Source: Plantactinospora sp039889035 (GTDB taxonomy: Bacteria > Actinomycetota > Actinomycetes > Mycobacteriales > Micromonosporaceae). From it: 64,000 bases of DNA. The translations under genes and the position numbers were made by a program. The stretch's first letter is position 1, and each line of letters begins with the position of its first letter. The notes under the pieces were generated by a model. The model was not told the origin of the DNA and made no database searches. It saw only the letters and a list, made by a program, of their open reading frames with translations. The stretch is from NCBI GenBank assembly GCA_039889035.1, contig JBDQQY010000039.1, positions 1-64,000 of the forward strand. Reading direction: 5' to 3'. Positions 1-8,988 of this stretch are shown here, piece after piece.

Positions 1-83
1 GGCCGTTTGGGGGCCGGGGCGGGCATGGACCGCCCGCCGCCGGCCGCCCGCGCGGTTGCCGGCGCTACTCGCGATCCGGTGCG

Positions 84-1736
84 CTAATCGCGCCAGCCGA
101 GCAGTTCGACCCCCTTGGCCAGCTCCACCCGGAGCCCGGTGACGATCTCCCGGGACCCGCCCGGCGGCAGCTCCACCCGCCAGATCAGCTCGCCGAGCGC
201 GGCCCGCTCCTCCGGCGGCGGGTCGAGCCGCAGCTCCCGGACCGTGATCCCGTCGCTCTGCGAGACCGGGAGCTGGTCGCGCACCGTCAGCCGGGCCGGC
301 CGGGGCGTGTGGTTGGCCAGGGTGATCCGGTACTCGACCTCCCGGCGCCGGGTCGACCCCAGGGTGGCCTTGGTGTCGCTGCGCCGCACCAGCTCCCGCT
401 TCACCCGGATCCGGTCGTCGAACCCGAGCGCCACCTCGACCTCCTCACCCGGCGCCCAGGTCGGCAGCGTCGTGCCGCCGACGAAGTCGCCGCCGTGGAA
501 CACCGACGCCGGCCCGGGCAGCAGGGTGTGTTCGGAGCCGTTGACGGCGGTGGCCCGCAGGTGCACCCCGGGGGTACGCACCGGCGCGGTGACGTGGTCG
601 AGCCGGGCCGCCAGCTCCAGTACGGCGACGACGGCCCGGTGCGCGCCCCCGTCCGCCGGTACGGCCACCGGGCGGGCCGGCTCATAGGTGGCGGCCTGCG
701 CCCCCTGGGTGAGGGTGGCGGTGGGCTGCGCCACCGGCGCGGGCGGGCGGGGAGCGGCGCCGAACGACTGCGCCTGGCCGGCGGCGCCCGCCGCCGGCAT
801 CGCGCCGGGCGGCAGCGGCCCGCCGGCCGCCCTCGCCCGGACCGGCCCGCCGCCCCAGCCGGTCTCCTGCTCCATCCGGAGCATCGGCTCCGCCTGGCGC
901 AGGTACCACGGTTCCAGCTCCGGCAGCTCGGTGCCGGTCGCCGGGCGGGCGGTGGAGAGCAGCAACGCACACTCCGGCCAGTCCTCGCCGGTCCGCTGGC
1001 TGACCAGCCCGAACCAGGTGAGCGTCAGGGTCTCGTCGACCAGCCGCAGGTCGTACGAGGAGGTCCAGCCCGCGCCCTCCACCACGTACGACAGCTCGAG
1101 CTGGACCTCGGCGGACGGCTCCGGTGCGGTCGGCTCGGCCTGCCCGTCCGGCTCGACCCGCAGGGTCACCTCGGCGGCCAGCCGGTCCGGCGACCGTCGG
1201 CCGGACAGCGCGGCGATCTCCCGCTCGACCGCGGCCAGCCGTTCCCGGGCCTCCTCCTGGCGGCGGGCCAGCTCCCGCCGCCGGGCCTGGCTGGCGGCGG
1301 TCTGCTCGGCCACCGAGTCGGTGAAGCCGGCAACGTCACCCGGGGTGGCCTCGCCGGCCGCGAGCGCCCGGGCGTAGCTGGCACCGGCCCGCTGGGTGAG
1401 CAGCGCCAGGAAGTCGGCGCGCTGCCCCTCGACGGCTTCGGCGTCGGCCAGCTCGGCCAGCTCGGCGGTGATCCCGCGACGCCGCTGCGCGAGTTCGGCG
1501 GCGGTCCCCTCGGTGGCCCGGGGCAATACCTCGGTCGACACGTCCACTCCGAGTACGGTCGCCGGGCCGCGCCCGCCGACCCGCAGCGAGTCGCGGAGCA
1601 GGCCGAGCGGCAGTGGCCCGATCCGGACCCGGTGTTCCCCGGGCGGCAGCCGGAGATCCGTCCGGCGGGTCACCCGGGCCCGGTCCGGGTAGACCGTTAC
1701 GGCGACGATCGGCGCGTCGATTCGGGATGGCGTCAT
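84..1736 (-). CDS. DUF4139 domain-containing protein (mucoidy-inhibitor MuiA-like)
   Basis: The 550-residue product begins with the typical N-terminal segment of this family (a short beta-rich DUF4140-like part around residues 10-110, with VYPDRARVTR near the start). A charged coiled-coil follows at about 140-200, then a long C-terminal beta-rich DUF4139 region (about 210-550, including a Ser-Tyr-Val...GW..SYDLR stretch). A Pro/Ala/Gly-rich insert lies at about 300-350. There is no signal peptide. The family is widespread but its biochemical role is not established; the name comes from a gene linked to mucoidy in other bacteria. The ATG at 1736 has no clear ribosome binding site, so translation may be leaderless. 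It is transcribed in the same direction as nothing close by; the YjbQ-like gene lies 68 bases upstream on the same strand. Confidence 0.85.
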   Translation of the reverse strand: MTPSRIDAPIVAVTVYPDRARVTRRTDLRLPPGEHRVRIGPLPLGLLRDSLRVGGRGPATVLGVDVSTEVLPRATEGTAAELAQRRRGITAELAELADAEAVEGQRADFLALLTQRAGASYARALAAGEATPGDVAGFTDSVAEQTAASQARRRELARRQEEARERLAAVEREIAALSGRRSPDRLAAEVTLRVEPDGQAEPTAPEPSAEVQLELSYVVEGAGWTSSYDLRLVDETLTLTWFGLVSQRTGEDWPECALLLSTARPATGTELPELEPWYLRQAEPMLRMEQETGWGGGPVRARAAGGPLPPGAMPAAGAAGQAQSFGAAPRPPAPVAQPTATLTQGAQAATYEPARPVAVPADGGAHRAVVAVLELAARLDHVTAPVRTPGVHLRATAVNGSEHTLLPGPASVFHGGDFVGGTTLPTWAPGEEVEVALGFDDRIRVKRELVRRSDTKATLGSTRRREVEYRITLANHTPRPARLTVRDQLPVSQSDGITVRELRLDPPPEERAALGELIWRVELPPGGSREIVTGLRVELAKGVELLGWRD

Positions 1737-1804
1737 TCGCGCGAGGTTACCGATCCGCCGCCACGCCGGCTGTCCGGAAGTGCCCTCCCGGGCGGAAGCT
1801 CCGA

Positions 1805-2209
1805 TCAGCCGGGCAGGAAGGAGAACCGGACCTGGCGGGTGCTGTTGTCGCCGTTCGGGTCGACCAGGCAGATCGACTGCCAGGTGCCGAGCGCGAGCCG
1901 GCCGTCCAGCACCGGCAGCGTGGCGTACGGCGGCAGGAAGGCGGGGAGGACGTGGTCCCGGCCGTGCCCCGGTGAACCGTGCCGGTGCCGCCAGCGGTCG
2001 TCGGTCGGGAGCAGCTCGTCCAGCGCGGTCAGCAGGTCGTCGTCGGAACCGGCTCCGGTCTCGATGATCGCCAGGCCGGCGGTGGCGTGCGGCACGAAGA
2101 CATGCAGCAGCCCGTCGCCCCGACCGGAGAGGAACTGCTCGGCCTCCCGGGTGATGTCCCGGACCACGGGGCGGGATCCGGTCCGAATGGTGATCACCTC
2201 GCTCTGCAT
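1805..2209 (-). CDS. YjbQ / UPF0047 family protein
   Basis: A 134-residue protein matching the whole UPF0047 (YjbQ) fold. It shows the conserved block FVPHATAGLAIIE, an acidic GSDDDLL stretch, then HRHGSPGHGRDHVLPAFL, and the late LDGRLALGTWQSICLVD motif. Members are often annotated as secondary thiamine-phosphate synthases because some complement thiE mutants, but the physiological reaction is unsettled. The conserved His residues suggest a metal or phosphate site. Length fits the family. The ATG at 2209 is preceded directly by a G-rich stretch. It may be co-transcribed with the DUF4139 gene downstream (68-base gap). Confidence 0.88.
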   Translation of the reverse strand: MQSEVITIRTGSRPVVRDITREAEQFLSGRGDGLLHVFVPHATAGLAIIETGAGSDDDLLTALDELLPTDDRWRHRHGSPGHGRDHVLPAFLPPYATLPVLDGRLALGTWQSICLVDPNGDNSTRQVRFSFLPG

Positions 2210-2397
2210 TCCCCCAGTCTTCCCGACCGCCGAGCCGATCTTGAATTTCGGGGGCGAAGAACGCCGCGTTGCCGGAAAGTTACCGCCTGGTACCTGTGTC
2301 GCGCATCGCCTCTGCCGGGTCTAGACGTGACGGAGCCAGGCATGAGGGGGCAGGATGGCGCTAGAGACCTATCCCACACACAACCTAGGGAACGCCT

Positions 2398-5154
2398 GTG
2401 GCCACGGAACGCAAGCGCCCGGTGATCAGCGACGGCCTGCCGAGCCAGCTTCCGGACATCGACCCCGAAGAAACCAGCGAGTGGGTCGAGTCACTCGACG
2501 GTGTCATCGACGAGCGCGGCGCCAAACGCGCCCGGTACGTCATGCTGCGCCTGCTGGAGCGGGCCAGGGAACGCCAGGTCGGGGTGCCGCCCCTGACCAC
2601 CACCGACTACATCAACACCATCCCGCCGGAGCAGGAACCCTGGTTCCCGGGGGACGAACACATCGAGCGGCGGATCCGGGCGTACATCCGGTGGAACGCC
2701 GCGATGCTGGTGCACCGGGCGCAGCGGCCGGAGATCGGCGTCGGTGGGCACATCTCCACCTACGCGAGCTCGGCGTCGCTCTACGAGGTCGGGTTCAACC
2801 ACTTCTTCCGGGGCAAGAACCACCCGGGCGGCGGCGACCAGATCTTCTACCAGGGCCACGGCTCCCCCGGGATGTACGCCCGGGCGTTCATGGAGGGGCG
2901 GCTGACCGAGGACCAGCTCGACGGCTTCCGGCAGGAGCTGTCGCACCCGGGCGGCGGGCTGCCGTCGTACCCGCACCCGCGGCTGATGCCGGACTTCTGG
3001 GAGTTCCCCACCGTCTCGATGGGGCTCGGCGGGATCAACGCGATCTACCAGGCCCGGTTCAACCGCTACCTGCAGCACCGGGGCATCAAGGACACCTCCG
3101 ACCAGCACGTATGGGCGTTCCTCGGCGACGGCGAGATGGACGAGGTGGAGTCGCTCGGCGCGATCGGCGCGGCCGCCCGCGAGGAGCTGGACAACCTCAC
3201 CTTCGTGATCAACTGCAACCTGCAGCGCCTGGACGGGCCGGTGCGGGGCAACGGCAAGGTGATCCAGGAGCTGGAGGCGTTCTTCCGGGGCGCCGGCTGG
3301 AACGTGATCAAGGTGGTCTGGGGCCGGGAGTGGGACCCGCTGCTCGCCGCGGACACCGACGGCGCGCTGGTCAACCTGATGAACACCACGCCGGACGGCG
3401 ACTACCAGACCTACAAGGCGGAGTCCGGGGCGTACGTCCGGGAGCACTTCTTCGGCCGTGACCCGCGTACCCGCAAGATGGTCGAGGGGCTCTCCGACGA
3501 CGAGATCTGGAACCTCAAGCGGGGCGGACACGACTACCGCAAGCTCTACGCGGCGTACCAGGCGGCACTGAACCACACCGGTCAGCCCACCGTGATCCTG
3601 GCCAAGACGATCAAGGGCTGGACGCTGGGGTCGAGCTTCGAGGCCCGCAACGCCACGCACCAGATGAAGAAGCTCACCCTGGACGACCTGAAGAGCTTCC
3701 GCGACCGCCTCTACCTGGACATCCCGGACGAGGCGCTGGAGAGCAACCCCTACCTGCCGCCGTACTACCATCCGGGCGAGAAGTCCGAGGAGATGGAATA
3801 CCTGCGCGAGCGGCGGCAGCAGCTCGGCGGCTACCTGCCGAGCCGGCGTACCGAGTGGGCACCGCTGCCGGTGCCGGGCAAGGAGCGGTTCGCCGACGTC
3901 AAGAAGGGCTCCGGCAAGCAGAAGATCGCCACCACCATGGCGTTCGTCCGGCTGCTCAAGGACGTGATGAAGGACCGGGAGTTCGGCAAGCGGTTCGTGC
4001 CGATCATCCCGGACGAGGCGCGGACCTTCGGGATGGACTCGCTCTTCCCGACCCAGAAGATCTACTCGCCGCACGGCCAGCGGTACACCTCGGTGGACCG
4101 GGAGCTGTTCCTGTCGTACAAGGAGGCGATCACCGGGCAGATCCTGCACGAGGGGATCAACGAGGCGGGTTCGGTGGCCTCGTTCACCGCCGCCGGTTCG
4201 TCGTACGCCACGCACGGCGAGCCGATGATCCCGCTGTACATCTTCTACTCGATGTTCGGTTTCCAGCGCACCGGTGACGCGTTCTGGGCGGCGGCCGACC
4301 AGATGGCCCGGGGCTTCGTGCTCGGCGCCACCGCCGGCCGGACCACGCTCAACGGCGAGGGCCTGCAGCACGAGGACGGCCACTCGCACCTGATCGCCGC
4401 GACCAACCCGGCCGTGGTGGCGTACGACCCGGCGTTCGCGTTCGAGATCGCGTACATCTTCGAGAACGGTCTGCACCGGATGTACGGCGAGCGGCCGGAG
4501 AACGTCTTCTACTACCTGACCGTCTACAACGAGCCGATCCTCCAGCCGGCCGAGCCGGAGAACGTCGACGTGGAGGGGCTGCTCAAGGGGATCTACCGGT
4601 ACTCGCCGGCTCCCCCGGTCAGCGGCGCGGACGGCGGCGACGCGCCCCGGGCCAACATCCTCGCCTCCGGCACCGGCATGCAGTGGGCGCTGAAGGCCCA
4701 GCACCTGCTGGCCCAGGACTGGGGCGTGGCGGCGGACGTCTGGTCGGTCACCTCCTGGACCGAGCTGCGCCGGGACGCGGTGGAGTGCGAGGAGTACAAC
4801 CTCCTGCACCCGGGCGACGAGCCCCGGGTGCCGTACGTCCAGCGCAAGCTGGCCGACGCCGACGGACCGGTGGTGGCGGTCAGCGACTGGATGCGCGCGG
4901 TGCCCGACCTGATCTCGCGGTGGATCCCCGGCGACTACACCTCGCTCGGCACCGACGGTTTCGGGCTCTCGGACACCCGGCACGCGCTGCGCCGGCATTT
5001 CCACGTCGACGCCGAGTCGGTGGCCGTCGCGGCGCTGCGCCAGTTGGCGCGGCGCGGCGTGGTGCCGCCGTCGGTGCCGGCCGAGGCCGCGAAGAAGTAC
5101 GCGATCGACGACATCGCGGCGGCTCCGGTGGGCGAGACCGGCGGGGACTCCTGA
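2398..5154 (+). CDS. aceE: pyruvate dehydrogenase E1 component, homodimeric type
   Basis: A 918-residue E1 subunit that decarboxylates pyruvate with thiamine diphosphate and passes the acetyl group to the lipoyl domain of E2. Full-length homodimeric AceE features are present. The N-terminal part carries GHISTYASSASLYEVGFNHF; the ThDP motif runs from GDGEMDE (243-249) to Asn274 in INCNLQRLDG; the C-terminal transketolase-like domains contain EGLQHEDGHSHL. The start is GTG at 2398, with AGGGA eight bases upstream. As is common in actinobacteria the gene stands alone, with no E2 or E3 gene next to it. It ends just before a strong bidirectional hairpin at 5178-5219. Confidence 0.97.
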   Translation: MATERKRPVISDGLPSQLPDIDPEETSEWVESLDGVIDERGAKRARYVMLRLLERARERQVGVPPLTTTDYINTIPPEQEPWFPGDEHIERRIRAYIRWNAAMLVHRAQRPEIGVGGHISTYASSASLYEVGFNHFFRGKNHPGGGDQIFYQGHGSPGMYARAFMEGRLTEDQLDGFRQELSHPGGGLPSYPHPRLMPDFWEFPTVSMGLGGINAIYQARFNRYLQHRGIKDTSDQHVWAFLGDGEMDEVESLGAIGAAAREELDNLTFVINCNLQRLDGPVRGNGKVIQELEAFFRGAGWNVIKVVWGREWDPLLAADTDGALVNLMNTTPDGDYQTYKAESGAYVREHFFGRDPRTRKMVEGLSDDEIWNLKRGGHDYRKLYAAYQAALNHTGQPTVILAKTIKGWTLGSSFEARNATHQMKKLTLDDLKSFRDRLYLDIPDEALESNPYLPPYYHPGEKSEEMEYLRERRQQLGGYLPSRRTEWAPLPVPGKERFADVKKGSGKQKIATTMAFVRLLKDVMKDREFGKRFVPIIPDEARTFGMDSLFPTQKIYSPHGQRYTSVDRELFLSYKEAITGQILHEGINEAGSVASFTAAGSSYATHGEPMIPLYIFYSMFGFQRTGDAFWAAADQMARGFVLGATAGRTTLNGEGLQHEDGHSHLIAATNPAVVAYDPAFAFEIAYIFENGLHRMYGERPENVFYYLTVYNEPILQPAEPENVDVEGLLKGIYRYSPAPPVSGADGGDAPRANILASGTGMQWALKAQHLLAQDWGVAADVWSVTSWTELRRDAVECEEYNLLHPGDEPRVPYVQRKLADADGPVVAVSDWMRAVPDLISRWIPGDYTSLGTDGFGLSDTRHALRRHFHVDAESVAVAALRQLARRGVVPPSVPAEAAKKYAIDDIAAAPVGETGGDS

Positions 5155-5177
5155 CCGTCCACCGCTGATCCGCGACC

Positions 5178-5219
5178 CTGAGGGGCGGGACGTCGCAACC
5201 GCGACGACCCGCCCCTCAG
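5178..5219. terminator. bidirectional terminator between aceE and the SRPBCC gene
   Basis: A perfect two-part hairpin. The outer arms are CTGAGGGGCGGG (5178-5189) and CCCGCCCCTCAG (5208-5219); the inner arms are CGTCGC and GCGACG around an AACC loop. It separates two convergent genes, and the stop codon of the minus-strand gene (5216-5218) lies inside the right arm. No T-run follows, as is usual for high-GC actinomycetes. Confidence 0.8.
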
Positions 5220-5653
5220 CCGACCGTGGCCAACCCGGTGAGCCGGGCGAGCGAGCCCTCGAGGTCGGCACCCACCCGACGCATCCCCCAGCGCAGCAGC
5301 GCCCCGCTGACCGGGCCGGCGGGCCAGCGGACCATGATCAGGCGTACCGAGGTGCCGTCCTCCTCAGGTGCGAGTTCGACGTAGACCTCGGTGCGCGCCT
5401 CGGCCCGCGCGCCCGAGCCCTCGGCCCGCTCGCGCCACGCGATCAGGGTCGGCTCCTGATACGCGATCACCTCGGCGTCCAGCGCGCGGCCCGCCGCGTG
5501 TACCCGCTGGCGGCGGCCGATCCCCTCCCCGGAGAGCACCTCCGCCTGGCGTACCCCGGCCAGCCAGCCCGGCAGGTGTTCAGCCCGCTGGACCAGGTCC
5601 CACACCGCCTCGATCGGTGCGGAGACCCGCGTGCTGCGTTCGATGAGCATCAT
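5216..5653 (-). CDS. SRPBCC family protein (polyketide cyclase/START-like)
   Basis: A 145-residue protein of the START/Bet v1-like ligand-binding fold. It opens with ERSTRVSAPIEAVWDLVQRAEHLPGW, the usual start of these domains, then a beta-rich core (EVIAYQEPTLIAWRE, TEVYVELAPEEDGTSVRL) and a long C-terminal helix that includes LEGSLARL. These proteins bind hydrophobic ligands; the ligand here cannot be read from the sequence. I chose the ATG at 5653 because GGAGG sits nine bases upstream (5663-5667); the open frame continues upstream but without family similarity. It is divergent from gltX with a 193-base, relatively AT-rich gap. Confidence 0.85.
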   Translation of the reverse strand: MMLIERSTRVSAPIEAVWDLVQRAEHLPGWLAGVRQAEVLSGEGIGRRQRVHAAGRALDAEVIAYQEPTLIAWRERAEGSGARAEARTEVYVELAPEEDGTSVRLIMVRWPAGPVSGALLRWGMRRVGADLEGSLARLTGLATVG

Positions 5654-5846
5654 CCTCAGTCGCCTCCATTGCGGACAACCCGTGACCATTGGCAGCTTAT
5701 TCACGATTATGGACGAAACCGGACGATTAGCTATCGACACGCCGGAAGAAACTACCGCCGTGGAATTCGCCGGCCCCGGCGCATCGGAACGGACGGCGGG
5801 AAACCTGGTGGCGGGCCGCCCCGGGGGCGTGCGTAGGCTGGAGACC

Positions 5847-7256
5847 GTGACGGTACGCGTACGCTTTGCCCCTTCCCCGACTGGAATGTTCCACGTCGGC
5901 GGTGCCCGCTCGGCCCTGCAGAACTGGATCTTCGCGAAGCAGCAGGGCGGCGTTTTCGTGCTGCGGATCGAGGACACCGACGCGGCCCGCAACCGGCCGG
6001 AATGGACCGAGGGGATCCTCTCCGCACTGGACTGGATCGGGATCGCCCGGGGCAGCTACGAGGGACCGCACTTCCAGTCCGCGAACGCGGGCGAGCACCG
6101 CGCCGCCGCGACCCGGCTGCACGCCGCCGGCCGGGCGTACTACTGCGACTGCACCCGGGAGGCGATCCAGGCCCGCACCGGCTCGCAGTACCAGGGCTAC
6201 GACGGCTTCTGCCGCGACCGCGGCCTGGAGCCCGGGCCGGGTCGGGCGCTGCGGTTCCGTACCCCGGACGAGGGCGAGACCGTGGTGGTCGACCTGGTCC
6301 GCGGCGAGCCCACCTTCGAGAACAAGCTGATCGAAGACTTCGTGATCGCCCGGGGCGACGGCTCGGCGGTCTTCCTGCTGGCCAACGTCGTGGACGACCT
6401 CACGATGGGCATCACGCACGTGATCCGGGCCGAGGAGCACCTGCCGAACACGCCCAAGCAGCAGCTCCTCTGGGACGCGCTCGGGGTCAAGCCGCCGATC
6501 TGGGCCCATGTGCCGGTGGTGGTCAACGAGAAGCGGCAGAAGCTCTCCAAGCGGCGCGACAAGGTGGCCCTGGAGGCATACCGGGACGAGGGCTACCTCG
6601 CCGACGCGATGCGCAACTACCTGATGCTGCTCGGCTGGGCGCCCTCCGGCGACCGGGAGATCGTGCCGTGGTCGGTGATCGAGTCCGAGTTCCGGCTGGC
6701 CGAGGTGAACCCGTCACCGGCGTTCTTCGACGAGAAGAAGCTGCGGGCCTTCAACGGCGAGTACATCCGGGCGCTGCCGGTCGACGAGTTCGTCGCGGCC
6801 TGCCAGCCCTGGCTGACCGGTACCGAGACCATCGCCCCGCCGCCCTGGCAGCCGGCCGAGTTCGACCCGGCCGCGTTCGCCGCGGTGGCGCCGCTGGCCC
6901 AGACCCGGATCGCCGTACTCAGCGAGATCGTGCCGAACGTCGACTTCCTCTTCCTGGACTCGCCGCTGGTCGACGAGGCGGCCTGGGCGAAGAGCATGAA
7001 GGAGGGCTCCGCCGACCTGCTGGACGAGACGATCGCCGCCTTCGAGGCGCTGCCGGAGTGGGCGGCGGAGCCGCTGAAGGCGACCCTGGAGGAGGTCGGT
7101 GCCCGCCGGGGGCTGAAGCTCGGTAAGGCACAGGCGCCGGTCCGGGTGGCCGTGACCGGGCGCAGCGTCGGGCTGCCACTCTTCGAGTCGCTGGCCGTAC
7201 TCGGCCGGGAGCGCACCCTCACCCGACTCCGCGCGGCGCGGCTCCGACTGGTCTGA
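5847..7256 (+). CDS. gltX: glutamate--tRNA ligase
   Basis: Charges tRNA-Glu with glutamate in the cytoplasm. With a GTG start at 5847 the product has 469 residues and begins MTVRVRFAPSPTG, exactly where this family begins. The HIGH signature appears as HVGG at residues 16-19, and the KMSKS signature as KLSKR within EKRQKLSKRRDK. The C-terminal anticodon-binding part is complete (ending near ERTLTRLRAA). The frame is open for 72 further codons upstream, but these look unlike the family. The ribosome binding site at the GTG is weak (AGG nine bases away), so a leaderless or short-leader message is possible. Confidence 0.95.
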   Translation: MTVRVRFAPSPTGMFHVGGARSALQNWIFAKQQGGVFVLRIEDTDAARNRPEWTEGILSALDWIGIARGSYEGPHFQSANAGEHRAAATRLHAAGRAYYCDCTREAIQARTGSQYQGYDGFCRDRGLEPGPGRALRFRTPDEGETVVVDLVRGEPTFENKLIEDFVIARGDGSAVFLLANVVDDLTMGITHVIRAEEHLPNTPKQQLLWDALGVKPPIWAHVPVVVNEKRQKLSKRRDKVALEAYRDEGYLADAMRNYLMLLGWAPSGDREIVPWSVIESEFRLAEVNPSPAFFDEKKLRAFNGEYIRALPVDEFVAACQPWLTGTETIAPPPWQPAEFDPAAFAAVAPLAQTRIAVLSEIVPNVDFLFLDSPLVDEAAWAKSMKEGSADLLDETIAAFEALPEWAAEPLKATLEEVGARRGLKLGKAQAPVRVAVTGRSVGLPLFESLAVLGRERTLTRLRAARLRLV

Positions 7257-7400
7257 CCGGCGGCGCGCCGGCCGCACCTGTCCGGCCGCCGGCCCGGCGG
7301 TCCCGGCCGAGCGGACGGTTCCGTCGGCCGTTCGGCATCGGGTCCGCCGACCGTCCTGTCGACGCCGTCCGGACCACCGGCCGGACACAGCGGCGCACGG

Positions 7401-8012
7401 TCAGTTGGCGGAACCGGATCGGCTCGAACTCCGGCGGCGGAGCAGCAGTCCGCCGGCCAGCGCGGCCAGCACCAGTACGGCACCGAGGACCCACGGCCAC
7501 CACGCCGGTCCAGCCGAGTCGGCGGCCGGGGTCACTGGTCCGGCCGCGGCCGGCGGCGCGGTGGCCGACGCCGAGCTGGCCGGGGCGACCGGGGTCGGCA
7601 CGGCGGCCGACGGCGAGGCGGTCGGGGTGGTCCCCACGGTGAGGGTGAACCGGACCTCCCCCTTCACCGGGTGCCCGTCGCCGGACGCGACCTGGTACTG
7701 GACGATGTAGAGCCCGGCGGCGCCCGGCCGGACCGGCACGGTCACCCGGGAGCCGGCGAAGGCGGGCTTACCGGCCGCCGCGTCGACGTTGTCCGGGCCG
7801 GTTACCGTGACCCGCGTGGTGCCGGGGTCGAGCTTGTTCAGGAAGGTCAGCCGCACGCTGGCCGGCGCCTTGCCGAGCCGGGCGCCGTTACGGGGATCGC
7901 TGCCGGTCAGCGAGTTGTGCGCGGCGGCGGGACCGGCCGGCAGCAGCACGCTCAGCGCCACCAGCACGACGCTCAGGACCAGTGTTCCGACACGGGTGAC
8001 CCGGGCTCCCAT
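7401..8012 (-). CDS. CopC domain copper-binding exported protein
   Basis: A 203-residue exported, membrane-anchored protein. A signal peptide (1-31, ending PAAA) leaves a mature N-terminus of His-Asn-Ser. The CopC domain (about 32-128) carries the usual Cu(II) ligands: the N-terminal His32, then Asp112 and His114 in GDGHPVKGEVRF. A Thr/Ala/Pro-rich linker (about 130-175) leads to a C-terminal transmembrane helix (about 178-196) and a basic tail. The order of signal, CopC, linker and anchor is typical of actinobacterial CopC proteins. GGAGG lies five bases before the ATG at 8012. No CopD gene adjoins. Copper handling is known for the family; the exact role here is inferred. Confidence 0.88.
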   Translation of the reverse strand: MGARVTRVGTLVLSVVLVALSVLLPAGPAAAHNSLTGSDPRNGARLGKAPASVRLTFLNKLDPGTTRVTVTGPDNVDAAAGKPAFAGSRVTVPVRPGAAGLYIVQYQVASGDGHPVKGEVRFTLTVGTTPTASPSAAVPTPVAPASSASATAPPAAAGPVTPAADSAGPAWWPWVLGAVLVLAALAGGLLLRRRSSSRSGSAN

Positions 8013-8248
8013 GATCGCCTCCGTCCCGCTACGATTTCGCCCAACTGATCAATGGCTCGCCACCTTAGTCGACCCTAGATCGCAGATAGTTCCAATAACT
8101 GCTCGTCCAGGTGCAACCGAGCGGCGTTCTGCGGAGTCTTTGTAGTGAGTACGGCAGGTCCATCCCGGACAGTGCCGTGCGCTCCACCGACCAACCAGCG
8201 CGTGACCTGCATCATGGCCACCATCGAGACGGGGCGAGGAGGTCGGCG

Positions 8249-8905
8249 ATGGCCGGAGAGGTGAGTCGTCGACTTGTCGGCGTGGCTACGCTGTTGCTCG
8301 CTGCGGCGAGTTGGCTCGGGATCGCGGGCGCCGCCCAGGCGAAGCCGGCCAAGCCGACGTCGGTCGTGATCAGCGGCAAGGACCTGTCGGCCCCGCTGAC
8401 CGTCCAGGCCCAGGACAAGCCGGAACTCTTCGCCGCGCTCGTCGACCAGGTGGGCTTCCTGAAGACCGGCGGCGGCAACACCCGTGGGTTGAAGGCCGCC
8501 GACCTGGGTCCGAAATACACCGTCGTGGTGCACGTCGGCAACGCCGCCCAGCAGTCGTACGACCTGTACCCGCTGGCCAAGGGCGGGCCGCGGGTCTATC
8601 GACCGGCCCGGCAGCCGGACAAGAGCCGGCCCGGCGCGGCCTGGTTCTTCGGCCGGCTGACCATGGCCGAAACCCTGCTGGCGGCCGGCGTGCCGCTGCC
8701 CGAGCAGAACGTCAGCAGCCTGCACGGCGGTGGGGTCGGCGGTGGCGAACGAGTGATCCCGGACAACGCGATCGGCGCCGGCAAGGACGTCGACCGGCTG
8801 CTCGGCGAGCTGCGGCAGTTGATGCTGCTCAACGGTGCCGTGCTGCTCGCCATCACCCTGGGGCTCGCCGGCATCGCACTGCTGGTCCGGCGCCGCACCC
8901 GCTGA
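8249..8905 (+). CDS. hypothetical secreted protein with C-terminal membrane anchor
   Basis: I do not recognise this 218-residue protein. A signal peptide covers about 1-30 (ending AAQA). A mixed alpha/beta exported domain follows, which includes YTVVVHVGNAAQQSYDLYPLAKGGPRV and a Gly/Pro-rich stretch. The end has a transmembrane helix (about 192-212) and an Arg-rich tail, a layout that places the domain outside the cell. The ATG at 8249 is favoured by the GAGGAGG box at 8236-8242. It is divergent from the CopC gene, sharing a 236-base upstream region, so the two may respond to the same signal; that is inference only. Confidence 0.7.
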   Translation: MAGEVSRRLVGVATLLLAAASWLGIAGAAQAKPAKPTSVVISGKDLSAPLTVQAQDKPELFAALVDQVGFLKTGGGNTRGLKAADLGPKYTVVVHVGNAAQQSYDLYPLAKGGPRVYRPARQPDKSRPGAAWFFGRLTMAETLLAAGVPLPEQNVSSLHGGGVGGGERVIPDNAIGAGKDVDRLLGELRQLMLLNGAVLLAITLGLAGIALLVRRRTR

Positions 8906-8988
8906 GCCGACCGGCCAGCCAGCGCCTGGGCAGCATCCGGTCCGGACCGGCCGGCCCCGACCACGGGCAGGGCCCCGACGGGCAGCGG

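Noticed and set aside
2491..5271. 926-codon frame antisense to aceE
   Set aside because: Shadow of a highly biased coding strand; Val/Arg/Pro-rich composition and no family similarity.
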